Source: Synaphobranchus kaupii
Taxonomy: Eukaryota > Chordata > Actinopteri > Anguilliformes > Synaphobranchidae
Reading direction: 5' to 3'
Length of the DNA: 64,000 nucleotides
Assembly (NCBI GenBank): GCA_029718625.1
Contig: CM056383.1
Location: 19,941,930 to 20,005,929, forward strand
The first letter of the stretch is position 1, and each line of letters starts with the position of its first letter. The translations under genes and the position numbers were made by a program. The notes below the pieces were generated by a model. It was not told where the DNA came from. It saw only the letters and a program-made list of their open reading frames with translations, and searched no databases. Shown here in pieces: positions 11,751-22,329 of the stretch.

Positions 11751-12335
11751 TGTCATGGTTTTGTCCCTTTTTCTTATCTCTACGGTCGCTTCTCCTCGTA
11801 GCCGCGTTTGGGTGCTATTGCGGTTATTTTCCGCCGTCCGTTCCGTGTTTTAGTTTCCACCCGGTCCTTAGCTGCTCACCTGTTTTGAGTTTCCTGCTGG
11901 CTATTTAAGGCCAGTACTTCCTTCTTCCGGCACTTTTGTGTTATTTCGCCACACCACAAAGCCGGGTATTGGTTTAGGATCCGCTTAGACTTAGAGTTAG
12001 GATTCTTCTTTCCTTTTCGTTTACACTGTTTCTAAGTTCTCCTTTATCCCTTTATTCCTCATGGAGGATTACCTTTGTTCTTTCCTTTGTTTTGTGCAAG
12101 CTCTCTGACAGTTAAGAGCTTCAGTCAAGCTGCCTGTTTATTTTTGTTTCTCTGCTCAGATCTACAAGCATCGCCTTCGTTTGGGATTGTTATTATTTTA
12201 GCCTCTAAAACCGGGGTTTTTTTCCCGTGCCCTTTTTTCCTTTTCTTCCTTCCATCTTTTGGTTATTCACAGTTAGTGGATAACTTTCTGACTCCCTTCC
12301 TGTCGCGTCTGGTTCTCTGAACCCGACCCCTTACA
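11751..12335 (+). repeat. 3' LTR, complete (585 bp)
   Basis: It begins TGTCATGG and ends CCCTTACA, followed by the GGAAT duplication. Its first 161 bp match the 5' LTR remnant. The remainder is T-rich (12000-12300), as in many fish gypsy LTRs. ORFs in this T-rich part are artefacts. Confidence 0.92.
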
Positions 12336-12340
12336 GGAAT
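12336..12340. repeat. 5-bp target-site duplication, right copy
   Basis: GGAAT, identical to 7153-7157, directly follows the LTR terminus. Confidence 0.88.
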
Positions 12341-12597
12341 GTCTTCCAGTTTCTCTTCCAAGAAAATACTGTATATATAGACAGTGATTGCCAAACTGTT
12401 CTGTGGTAAATGAGTCGTCATGGTAAAATGAGAAATTCATGTGTGTTGAATGAACAATTTTTAGCACTGTTTCATGAAAACAAAGAATAAAAATTCTTAA
12501 GTATCACAATGCTAAATTTGCACCATGCAGAAATGCTTCATGATTGTGTGTCATTATAATGAACATCCGATCTAGTAACAGTAGCAGAGTGTGTATA

Positions 12598-13440
12598 CAG
12601 TCAAGCCGGAAAGTCTGCACACCCCTTTCACCTTCTCCACGTTTTATTACGTTACAGACATATTCTACAATAGATTGAGTTCATTTTTTTGGCACAAAAT
12701 AGCCCATAATGACAAAGTGAAAACAGGTTTTTAGACATTTGTGCTAATTTTAAAAAATCAAAATGTAAAATATCATATGTACACAAGTGTGCACACCCTT
12801 TGATATGACACCCAAAAGTGAGCTGAGGTGAATTCAGTACTCTGTGCACTCTCCTTTGGCAAGGATAACACAACCGAATCATCTTCCACAGTGTTTCATG
12901 ATATACATATTGGGAGGGATCTTTGACCATTATCAAATCTTTCGTGATTCTTAAGATCTGTTGGTCTGCATTTGTGGACTGCCCTCTTGAATTCAAACCA
13001 CAAATTTTTGATCAGGTTCGAGCCTGGAGATTGAGATGGCCATTATGAAACAGGATTTTGTGTTCAGTTAATCTTTCTTGGGTGATTTTGAGGTATGCGT
13101 GGGGTCATTGTCTTGCCGAAAGATTAACGTTCAGCTAAGTTTTAGCTTCCAAGTGGGGACATGCCAGGTATTTGTACTTTGCGAAAATCATTATTCCGTT
13201 GACCTTAATGAGAGAAACAGGACCAGTATATACTAAACAACACAACAACATCAACGATCCGCCACCATTTTCCGTATATCTCAGATTTCTCAAAAAGTGA
13301 TATAGAGGATGGCTCAGTATTGTTATCCTTGCCAATGGAGTATAACTGAAAACAGGAGTGCCAATGATTTTGACCAATTGTAGGCCACAGTTTTCCTGTG
13401 CTGTCATCTGGAGTATCTCAAACTGTAACAACATCACTTC
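12598..13440 (-). mobile_element. chimeric Tc1-like transposon relic
   Basis: It starts directly after a TA at 12596. The first ~233 bp (12598-12830) match the left TIR region of the Tc1 element at 45996-46240, ending at the shared phrase AGCTGAGGTG. From 12831 to about 13440 the sequence is unlike that element and resembles the antisense of another Tc1 family's transposase region (phrases such as GGGGTCATTGTCTTGCCG at about 13103). No frame is open. The right TIR is not clear, so that boundary is approximate. It is either a recombinant of two families or a distinct family sharing these termini. Confidence 0.72.
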
Positions 13441-14074
13441 CCATTACCTGTAAATTACAGCAACAAAGCAACTGTTCCAACCCCGTGGTCCTTTTGATCC
13501 AGAAAGACTTTATGCTTTTTCAGTTCTCATTAACCTGCAGATTGTTATTAGAGATATTTTCACAAAGCCGTCTAGAAACAAAACAGGGATCTAATGGCTG
13601 CCGAGTGACAGCACTGCTCACGATGATGTATGACTCCCTGCTCAACTTGATTACTCCACTAGCGACTCTGAATACTGTTTCAATTAGCGTAATAAAGGTC
13701 ACATAAAAAATATCCCTGCATAATCTATTCCTATTAGCACTAATGCTCAAATAAGTATCTTTCACCGTTGTTGGTTCAAATCATCACTTTCATTACGACA
13801 AGCCGTTTACAAGATTACTGGTTATAAGCATATTAGGGAAGGCAATTTTCCATGAAGTGTACTCTTACATAATTATTTATTAATGTTGTTCGTAACAACT
13901 TTATAAGCACTACATAAACAGCGAACACTCTAGAAAACACTTCTGTCAACCACTAATCAAGAGCATTCAGTGCGCGGCTAAATAATGTCAGTCCTCATGT
14001 AAAGCTGGCATTGATTAATTTCAAAGTTGACAATTTTCCCACTCTTGCCCCTTGAATAGGTTTATGCTCCACTC
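13441..14074. other. unique non-coding DNA, enhancer candidate
   Basis: No coding signal and no repeat recognised. The segment has mixed composition and several TAAT/ATTA and bHLH/SOX-like sites between 13550 and 14050. Position about 11 kb upstream of dach1 exon 1 and freedom from repeats are the only reasons to suspect a conserved regulatory element. Confidence 0.3.
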
Positions 14075-14079
14075 ACCTC

Positions 14080-14290
14080 CCATTCTGTTATTGTAGCATG
14101 CAGCAGTGCACCACAATAGTTGGGGAACACAATAGCTGAGGTTGTAGGTTAAATGCCCAAGTAAGGTAATGCTGTTGTACCCTTGAGCAAGGCATTTAAG
14201 CTGAATTGTTTCAGTAAATATTCAACTGTATAATTATGGATTGTATTGTAAGTCATTCTGGATAAAAACATCTGCTCTTGTAATCTGTAA
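14080..14290 (+). mobile_element. tRNA-derived SINE, diverged
   Basis: A degraded B-box-like stretch at about 14138-14155 (GGTTGTAGGTTAAATGCCC) is followed by the typical fish SINE body: CCCTTGAGCAAGGCATTTAA at about 14180, then AGTCATTCTGGATAAAAACATC at about 14251-14272. The same phrases recur in the SINE at 50535-50735 and, reversed, at 38189-38258. No target duplication was resolved. Confidence 0.75.
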
Positions 14291-16882
14291 ATTATTTTGG
14301 GAAAACAAAAAACATCCAACAAGTGGACTCTCAACAGATTTAATATATGCTGGCCTATGACTTTTTTGCATTGTTTTGAAAGGATAATAAATAAATAAAA
14401 AATAGAAATTCAAAGGATGACTAAAAATACAATATTAGAATTGTTCTGGTCTTCTTATTAATTACAAAGACAAAGCAAAACGAGATTGAAAAGGTGCAAA
14501 ATGAAGTTGCCTGGTTGCTGATGCTCATTCTACGCAACAGCTCTGTAATTATAAACTGCTACTATGCACAATCTCTCTGTGAAACCCCAGGCGGTCTTCA
14601 CAAATTAAAAATAACAAGATTAGACCCAATTGAAAAGAATATTTATTTGCTTAGAATATTCCAAAGGGGGACTGACGACACAGCAGATGGCTAATTTGTA
14701 TAGTCTTGTAAGCAGTGAATACACTTGGTAGATGCAATAAAATAATTGGGGAAAATGATGATTTTATAACCTTTTACCCCACTCTTGTGTAAATGCCTTA
14801 ATAACAGTGGTTTCATTCCTGTACTGAGATCTGTACTTCCTTGTGTTATTTATTAATTGTGTTTATTAATTTGCTGGACACACCAGTGCCAAAACTCCTA
14901 TTTTCAACCCTACCTGAAAATGACAGGTGGTCACATATTTGGAGCCATTGGTATGATTTATTTGACTCTGATTCTAATGAAGAGAACATGTATAAGACCC
15001 TGTGCTTGTTAGCAGCTAATTAGCCATCAATTCATTATGCATTAGTACCTAATAAGCAAGTATTACGCATTTGTTAGGCTTCCCCATTATCTTGTCTAAT
15101 AAACACATCAAGTCACAAATTGAGGGAAAAATAAAACATAATGAATCATTAATAGTTCATTATTTTAGTGATGCCATATTTATCCACTTTTAGCATCTTC
15201 AAGTCTACATTTGTCTTCCTTAAGCTTATGCTACCTTCTGGTGATGGTAGATTTTTTTCAATTTCTTATACATTATGGAGGTTGACTTTCTATAAGAGCA
15301 TGACCCCACACTAGAACTGCGTTAACAGGAAGAGCCATGTAGAAACCTCTAAAACACTCCTGAAATTTGGTTACACAATGTATCTCCCTCACAGGTTCTA
15401 TGCAAACTATCTGCAAAACACAAAAACAAAAGTGTCCGATGTTTATATACACGTAGAAATGTCTAGAAATAGAAATGACTACAAAAAAGAAGCATTATCT
15501 TCTCCTATAAAGGCTAAAACCGTTAATATTATAATCAACAATATCAAATAAAACAAAAGCAATTCACTATATTGGAAAAGACAGAGCCGTCCACTGGCAT
15601 GAACACTCGGTTAGGGCCTAAACTATCCCTGGGCCACACATTTCAAGTTTTTTTTTTTATGTTGGAGCACTTTGGGGACACAACCCTAGGACCAGCTCTG
15701 GGAAAAGAAGAAAAGAAAATTCTAGAGCCTTATAGATGTCATTTCAATTTTGGATTTAAGCACGATTTCTTGTTTGAGTTTTAATGATTGCAAATTATGC
15801 CACTGGCATCCCTATCATAATTTGAGCCATTTAATGAGAGGTACAGACAATAGTCTGAAGTAGTTTAGGAGTATATGGGCATTTATTTTTCTCCTGTAGT
15901 ACATTCGTTCATGAGAAATTGATTAATTTGCTGAACTAGTGGGAAAAGGAACCACTCAGGTCAGAAGTCATGAAAAAATTATTTCATCAGTAATATAACT
16001 AACATGAATCATTAAGCAATAGTCCTACAACTTCATAACCACCTTGTGCTGCTCTCTAGAAAGCACTAGTTTACCTGATAATAGTCACTTAAAACAACGT
16101 GTATTGATTAATTGGAATGCTTGTCCTTCTTCATTGCATTATATAGCACTTCTGCGCGGGCATTACGATTGTAAATCACTCAGCTTAAAACGTGCCCCCG
16201 GTTTTTTTCCCCTGGTTAATTCTGTGAAACCGAGCAGACACGCACGTTTCCCTTTATTTCTGTAGACGATAATGTGACAGATGTTGATTATTCCCAATGT
16301 TACAATGCTGAAAGGAGCAAAGGGCCATTTGTTTCATGCGTCAAAAAAAACAAAAAACGGAATAATTTGCACACTCTGAAAACATACACAATCTGTGATG
16401 GGAAGGGGGGGTGGGGGTTGGAATGAATCGTACTGTACGCTCCCGTTTGTTCTACGGCCTGCCTTCTAGGCGCTGTGATTGAGAATGGACAGCCACGGCT
16501 ACAGTATGTGACGCTGCATTTAGAAGAGAATCACAAGGACAACAGTGCCTCCTGGGAGGATGTTATGCCCCTGAACTAAATCTGAATACATAAAGAACTC
16601 TGCGGCAGCGGGAACGCTTACAGCGTGTCCTTTAAGAAAGCACAATAAACTGGAGACTTTTATAACACACTGTTGACGGAGTGGTTCTGGTTATACTTCA
16701 TTCCTGAAGAAAAACCTATTTAACAAAGACAACAGTTTACTACTTTTTTCTTTTTCTTTTGATCACAGTTTTTTTTTCACCACGATATCTATTTATCAGC
16801 AGACATACCACATTAGTGTAGTTTATTCCACATTGTTAGAGCTGTTCTAGAACATAGCACTCTCTCAGACAGACGCAGAAAC
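14291..16882. other. unique upstream DNA, no gene
   Basis: No exon recognised. Segments 14440-14700 and 15990-16270 are repeat-free with mixed composition and TAAT, E-box and SOX-like sites, so they are candidates for conserved non-coding DNA. About 16400-16418 contains a G-rich run able to form a quadruplex. The rest is ordinary AT-rich flank. Confidence 0.35.
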
Positions 16883-16901
16883 ATACACACTTTGCACACG
16901 C

Positions 16902-16936
<35 letters not shown>
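16883..16936. repeat. (CA)n microsatellite
   Basis: Alternating CA from about 16893, with a CACACG-type interrupted start. The minus-strand ORF that reads as a VCVCVC run is an artefact of it. Confidence 0.97.
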
Positions 16937-16939
<3 letters not shown>

Positions 16940-17722
16940 GAATGGCTACTTGGAATGTTGACAGAATCCAAAATCCCAAAGATCATGGTGTGCCATAATA
17001 CCATCCTGCAACACATAACAACAGACAGCTATTTCTATTGATGATAGCATAGCATACACATAGCATATACGTAAGTATAGCATTTAAATGTCAAACTCCA
17101 TCCTCACTTCCTCTCTACTTCAACCGTCCAGAGGACCCCCAGCAGTCTATTTCCTTTCTACAAACAGTATCTTCCTCGACCATGATGCACCGCTTCAGCT
17201 CTCTGGTTTGTGGCTTTGGCACAATCCCCAGCTCCCCTCCCTTTCCATGAAAGACAGTATTCTTTTTCTCTTCCGACCCATTCAGGGGCGAGCGAAACAA
17301 AACAAACAAACATCAATGTCACTGGCACCGCCGTTGGCACCGGCACCCTGCCCCTCCGTCTCCTTGGCAGAGCCGTGGGTCGCACTGGAACATGGCCTCT
17401 TCTGAATGAGATGGCCCGGACGCGGCATTATCCACGTTTGCGGGGGTTTCTGTTTTCTGCAGAACTGACGACAGAAGGATGTGGCATATGTCAAATGTGA
17501 TTCGGATGATTTGCAGATCACTTGTACATCCATTTATAGAGCATCAGCACCATCTCCAAAAGACCATGGCATCTGTTTACACGTAAACACATCTACTAAT
17601 AAGTCATTTCAAGGGATATTTATTGTTTATGTGTTTATGTTCGACAATGGTACTTGCATTCGTCTCTGACTTCATAAATGTCTTGTTTTTCCCCTAAGCA
17701 AGTGTTCCTGCTGTATATATAC
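16937..17722. promoter_or_regulatory. candidate enhancer with forkhead-site cluster
   Basis: No coding gene is supported. Within unique DNA at 17380-17660 lie two head-to-head forkhead sites, TGTTTAC at 17574-17580 and GTAAACA at 17583-17589, separated by 2 bp. Two tandem TGTTTATG units follow at 17624-17639. Forkhead factors bind RYAAAYA. Four such sites in 66 bp, about 7.5 kb upstream of a developmental transcription-factor gene, suggest an enhancer. No conservation evidence is available here. Confidence 0.35.
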
Positions 17723-17725
17723 AGT

Positions 17726-17910
17726 GGAGACCAAAAGTCTGAGGACACCAAATCCTGGTTGTTTTCATTATTTATCAAAGAATAATGCAATTGTGATACT
17801 CCAATTACACTTCTTATTTAAGAATACATTATTGTTAAAAACAAACTGTTCTGAAAAATGAAATAGCCAGAGTATCATAATTGTATTAACCTTTCATAAA
17901 TTAAAACAAA
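17726..17910. mobile_element. Tc1-like end fragment
   Basis: After a TA, the start CAGTGGAGACCAAAAGTCTG resembles the terminal inverted repeats of fish Tc1-like elements. About 180 bp of AT-rich sequence follow, and then an (ATA)n run near 17911-17930. No opposite TIR or coding sequence was found, so it is a fragment or a solo end. Confidence 0.5.
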
Positions 17911-18040
17911 TATAATAATAATAATAATATGTACATTATTTAGTGACAGGCAATTACGTATATAAGCAAATATGGTTATATATTTTCTGCGGTTGATAAA
18001 TCTTTTCCAATTTAAGGCAAGCCACCTTTTAAGCCACTAG

Positions 18041-18278
18041 GGCAGTGCCCGTACGAAACGTGCCCGTTTGGAACGGGCCGATTGCTTGGGCCCCAGTATT
18101 GATGCTTGCAGCTTTCAGGAGAACCGCTCATCCAATCAATTTCACAGTCGGCACTGCACTTCCTTGGGTCCCGAGCAATACACCTAGCGAATTTCAAGTT
18201 CATACAGTGCCCGGTTGTCGAGCAAAGCGAAATACAGACAGACAGAAGGACAGAGAGGATTTCTTCCTTTATAGTTAG
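18041..18278. repeat. GC-richer dispersed repeat fragment
   Basis: An island of different composition in AT-rich flank, with the phrase GGGCAGTGCCCGTACGAAAC and a 3' end of short CAGA-type repeats (ATACAGACAGACAGAAGGACAG). A LINE- or SINE-like 3' end with a microsatellite tail would look like this. The class is unassigned, and the ORFs in it have no domain. Confidence 0.45.
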
Positions 18279-19068
18279 ATGAAGGAACTGTGCTCATTTT
18301 AATTGATTGCTTTGTCTGTGATATTTTCTATTTACAGCTCAGTACTGCCAGAGAGTAAACGATCAATACCTTCCCTCTCAGGAGTATCAGGTTAGAAAAA
18401 TACATTCTGAGAACTTCAGGCCGGGCAACAACAGAAGCATTTTCTTTACCAAATGTGCCCTCATGCTTAATGCATAGCAATGTTTTTTTTTGGTTTATTT
18501 AAGAGGATTCGTAAATTAGGTTAGATTCGTAAACTTAATTTAACAAGAAAATATGTCATTAGGCAAGATAGTGGGATGGCAGCAGCAAATTTCCAGTTCA
18601 CATTCAAACATGTTTGCTTCATTAGCCCATCTAGTCACTGAGATTACACTGCACCACATTGTTATGTTTATATATTGTGTCTCAAATCTGTGTCTCATAA
18701 TTTTTGAATGATTAATTACATCTGATGATATGAGGTAAGGAAAAGACATGTCCTCTTTTTTACATGGAACTTTCAATTTTATAATTAAAACTGAGCTTAC
18801 ATTTTAAAATACATCAACACACAGGGGTGAGAGCGCCAACAGTAAAACATATTACTGTTGCACAGTTTACTTTCCCGTTTTAGTTAGCCCATACATGCCG
18901 CACTTAAACCCATCTAGTATACAGTATGATAGTGAAACTAAGGAGTGAGATGATTTTTGGAAGCTGAACTCAAGTGCCTTTAAATTGTAGTTATTACTGT
19001 GGACATAACGACTTGATCAGGCAACACAATGCATGCTAATTGAAAGGTACAAACAAACACTGTTAAGA
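18279..19068. other. non-coding flank
   Basis: AT-rich with no gene, repeat or motif cluster that I can support. Confidence 0.4.
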
Positions 19069-19289
19069 TACAGTGCCCATCAGAATATTGGCAACCTCAA
19101 TTAACATGAGCAGAAAGTGCAGGATTAAATTCAGTTTATTGTTTATCAAATGTCTTCTATGCTTCAGAAAAATGTGAAAATTACATAGTTTAATTCTGAT
19201 ACCATTACTGAGAGGATTTATAGTTTGAAGAAGATGTGTGTCACCTGTATTTAGTAGTTGGAGTGGTTGGAGAACCCATAGCAAGGCCA

Positions 19290-20110
19290 TTCCTCCATAC
19301 GGAATCTCTCCAGAGTCCTTAGTCCTTGCTTTTGGTCTCTCCTCTTCGGCTCAACCAACAGGTTTTCAATGGGGTTCAGGTCAGGGGACTGGGACAGCCA
19401 TGGCAAGACCTTGATTCTGTGGTCATTGAACCATTTTTGTGAAGATTTTAAGTGCTATGCTTTGGATCATTGTACTACTGGAAGACCCAACCATGACCCA
19501 CTTTTAGCCTTGCAGAGGCAGCCATTGAGTTTGGTCTAAATTCTCCTGGTATTTGATGAAGTCTATGATGCCATTCTAAAAAGGTTCCCAGGGCCTTTGG
19601 AGGAAAAACAGCCCACAACATTAGAGATCCACCACTACACTTATCCACACTGGGGATAAGGCTCTTTTCTGCATAACTAGCCTCGTATTACGCCCAAACC
19701 CACCTTTAGTATTTCTTGCCCAAGAGCAACATCTCATCTGACCATAACACCCAGTTCCAATATGAATTCTGGTAACATTTAACAAACTCCAGGCACTTAT
19801 GTTTGTGATACGTTGACAGCAGAGGCTTTCTTCTGGCAAGCCTTCTAAATAGCTTGTTAGAATAGAGGTGGTGTCTGATTGTACTTTTGGAGACTTGATG
19901 ACCCTAGGAGGCAACCAGCTTCTGCAATTCTGAGACTGTGATCGTTGGAAAAGTTTTTTGCTTCTCGAACCATCCTCCTCACTGTGCGGAGGTGAAAACT
20001 ACACTTGTGTCCTCTATCTGGCAGGTTCATCACAGCTCCAGTTGCTTTAATCTTCTCAATTATTGCCCTAATGGTAGTTTCAGACATGAAGCTATTCTTC
20101 TATAGCCATT
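19290..20110 (-). pseudogene. Tc1-like transposase, broken
   Basis: The minus-strand frame 20087-19857 has a Tc1 N-terminal segment: an HTH-like TTIRAIIEKIKATGAV followed by PDRGHK, the usual GR-type linker, and RTVRRMVREA. The next part lies in another frame (19914-19621), and further frameshifts and stops continue toward 19290. A working transposase would cut and paste the element at TA sites. This one is dead. The solo LTR sits just upstream of its N-terminus. Confidence 0.75.
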
Positions 20111-20162
20111 GCCTGATTTATGAAGGTCAACAACCATTTGTTTCATTTAATTTGTGTGTTCT

Positions 20163-20814
20163 TATCATGGTTTTTCAGCTTGCCGTCTCTGTTCTGCGGG
20201 TGTTTTCTCTCGGAACCGCGGAAAGGCGCTCCTGCTGGGTTTTGCCGCCGCCCGGGACTCATTTCATCTGTTTCAGGTGTTAGCTGGCTACTTAAGCTCA
20301 GCCGTTTCCTGTTCCGTTGCTTTTGTGTCATACTTTGCCACGTCAAGCCATGTAAACGGTTAGGAGGAGGACTGCATTTATTTTGTGTTAAAAGAAACGC
20401 AGGAACCTTCTTAGTATAGAGAGCTTAGGTTTAGATCCTTAGGATTTGTCTTTCCTTTTATTTCGCTCTTTCTTTGGTTTTCTCCTCTGTTGTTTTTCTG
20501 TCTTCTTTGAGGCAGTAACTTCTGTTTACTGTTCTAATATTCCCTCTTTGCTAGCTCGTTGGTTTATATTTGAGAAAAAGGTTCTTTCTTTTCTTTTCCT
20601 GCTCGAGTCTCGAGCCTGTTTTCACCCTCTTTTCTGGGTTGTTATTAGTTGGCATAAGCCGGGGGTTATTTCCCTTTTTTTTCCTTTCTATTTTTCCCTG
20701 TTCTTTCGGGGCTTCCTGTTTCTTTGTCCCAATTAGTGGCTTCCACGTTTGTGTGTAGCTTTTGGATTCTCCTGTGGTCGCGTCTGGTCCTCCGACCCCT
20801 TCCTCTCCCTCACA
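20163..20814 (+). repeat. solo LTR of a gypsy-type element, nested
   Basis: A 652-bp insert begins TATCATGG, one base from the TGTCATGG start of the gypsy LTR at 11751, and ends CTCCCTCACA. Immediate flanks are GTTCT (20158-20162) and TTTCT (20815-20819), a 5-bp duplication with one mismatch. Its T-rich 3' half and a CGTCTGGTCCTCCGACCCC phrase before the end parallel the 3' end of the 11751-12335 LTR, so it is a related family. No internal region is present, so recombination between two LTRs probably removed it. ORFs inside are artefacts. Confidence 0.85.
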
Positions 20815-21223
20815 TTTCTTTAATGTTCCCCATGTGGATGTATGACCAAGGAGTTTCAGCCAGTGTGTCACCTCATATTTATTCCACAGCGAAACAGCAC
20901 GTTGAAAATGACCCCAACATAGTTCCTTGAAGACTCAGGTGTGCTTAAAAAAGTTAAATATGAATGGGAATATACTTCAGTTTCGGTTTTGTTTGTGACT
21001 ATTTTTAGCGTTGCCAATAATTGTGACATTTTTTGGGACATATTTTTTTGGGACAATATTTTTTATTAAGATTTATTTTCTTTGAATAATTTTACCTAAA
21101 CTAAAGATGAGATGTTTCTCATATTTTGAGTGTAAGGTCATGCTGATAAATTACAAAAAACATTTTTCTAACCTTTTTTGATAATATTTTCCATGGTTGC
21201 CAATAATTCTGGTGGGCACTGTA

Positions 21224-22020
21224 CGTACTAGTATTTCTCTCATGATGGGTACGTACCCCTATCTCCATTTGCTTTACTTGAGAGGGAGGATGTTTATGCA
21301 TGCTGTTCATGAAAATTGTGTGATTCCAAGGGGGAAGCACATCTAATTTCTCATCACATGCTAAATTCCTTAAGGTACGATTAACATTTTGTTTGACAAA
21401 TTTTGAAAGGTTTATAGATTGATCTGCACTCAAATGCAAAATGGATTTTTTTTAGAATGCAAATTTTGACATTCATTACTTTTGGTCCAATAACCATTTA
21501 TAAATTACAAAATGGTGTTTTGTATGGAAAAAAATAGGGAGTACTTAGATAATTTCTGTGCCACACAAACAAGTTTGCAGTTTATTATTTAGTGTTTTTT
21601 TTTACTGCCTGTGATTTATGACTCCCTGGATATTTTAATGAGAGAAAACAGAGTTTAATGGACACATTTTGCAAGAAACTAGATTTATTGCAGGTCTATT
21701 TTCTCAAAGATTTCCCCCTCAGAACGAATGTCAGGGTTTTCCCACAGCCTTGTTTCCAAACCATGAATAACTTTGATTGTATGGAAGCACTTGTGTAGTA
21801 AGCCTGGCGTATACGGCATGGAATTATTTCAGTACATTCAGTGAAATGAAACCTGCGGGTTTTTGACAGTAGTATAACTTTTTACGAACACTACAAACAC
21901 TTAATGAACACAGCTTTCATTTTTTATTTTTTATTTTGCAGAAACCAATCTTACAAACTAACTTCATATTTGTTTCCAGATGCTCTAAAGACAGTGGTGG
22001 AGGCTGGTGATCCCACTAAT
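21224..22020. other. non-coding flank
   Basis: AT-rich DNA with no gene or clear repeat. Confidence 0.4.

Positions 22021-22023
<3 letters not shown>

Positions 22024-22109
<86 letters not shown>
22024..22109. repeat. long (TG)n microsatellite
   Basis: About 43 uninterrupted TG units. Long pure arrays are highly length-variable. ORFs on both strands through it are artefacts. Confidence 0.98.
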
Positions 22110-22329
22110 ATGTGTGCACTGCGTTTGTGCGTGTAGTATAATGTTTAACAGCATTTAAATCAATACTCAAAGTTAAAAAAATATCACCATCATTACAGCG
22201 CCAAATTGCAGGTTTGACATTATATTTGAACCTCTTAGGGTCAGTGGTGCACATTTCTGCCAGACAATAAGTGGGAAATAAATGTACTTCATTCTTCTGT
22301 AAGGTGTAGGCAGTTTGAATGTTTTGAGG

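Larger units (their letters stand above)
7158..12335 (+). mobile_element. degenerate Ty3/gypsy LTR retrotransposon
   Basis: A dead copy of a chromovirus-type Ty3/gypsy element bounded by TG...CA LTR ends and a GGAAT duplication. In order it holds a 161-bp remnant of the 5' LTR, gag fragments with a zinc knuckle, an aspartic protease fragment, an unrelated LINE-like insert, reverse transcriptase fused to RNase H across an internal deletion, an integrase broken by frameshifts, a C-terminal chromodomain, a purine tract and a complete 3' LTR. Gag-pol order with integrase after RNase H is diagnostic of Ty3/gypsy. Frameshifts, stops and deletions make it non-functional. It lies ~13 kb upstream of dach1 exon 1, in the same orientation. 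Confidence 0.95.
19071..21221 (-). mobile_element. Tc1-like transposon interrupted by a solo LTR
   Basis: The left TIR CAGTGCCCATCAGAATATTG (19071) is the inverse of the right end CAATAATTCTGGTGGGCACT, followed by G (to 21221). Both ends are flanked by TA (19069-19070 and 21222-21223), the Tc1/mariner target. Removing the nested LTR (20163-20814 plus one flank copy) leaves about 1.5 kb, normal for Tc1. The coding strand is minus. The order of events is clear: the DNA transposon was in place first and the LTR element landed in it later. Confidence 0.92.

Noticed and set aside
7158..12335. Endogenous retrovirus with an envelope gene
   Set aside because: No envelope frame follows integrase; the chromodomain and gag-pol type place it with Ty3/gypsy chromovirus-type retrotransposons.
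20120..20870. Several hydrophobic ORFs resembling membrane proteins
   Set aside because: They lie in the T-rich part of a solo LTR; T-rich DNA gives Phe/Leu/Ser-rich frames. The same holds for 33656-34967 and 11630-12320.
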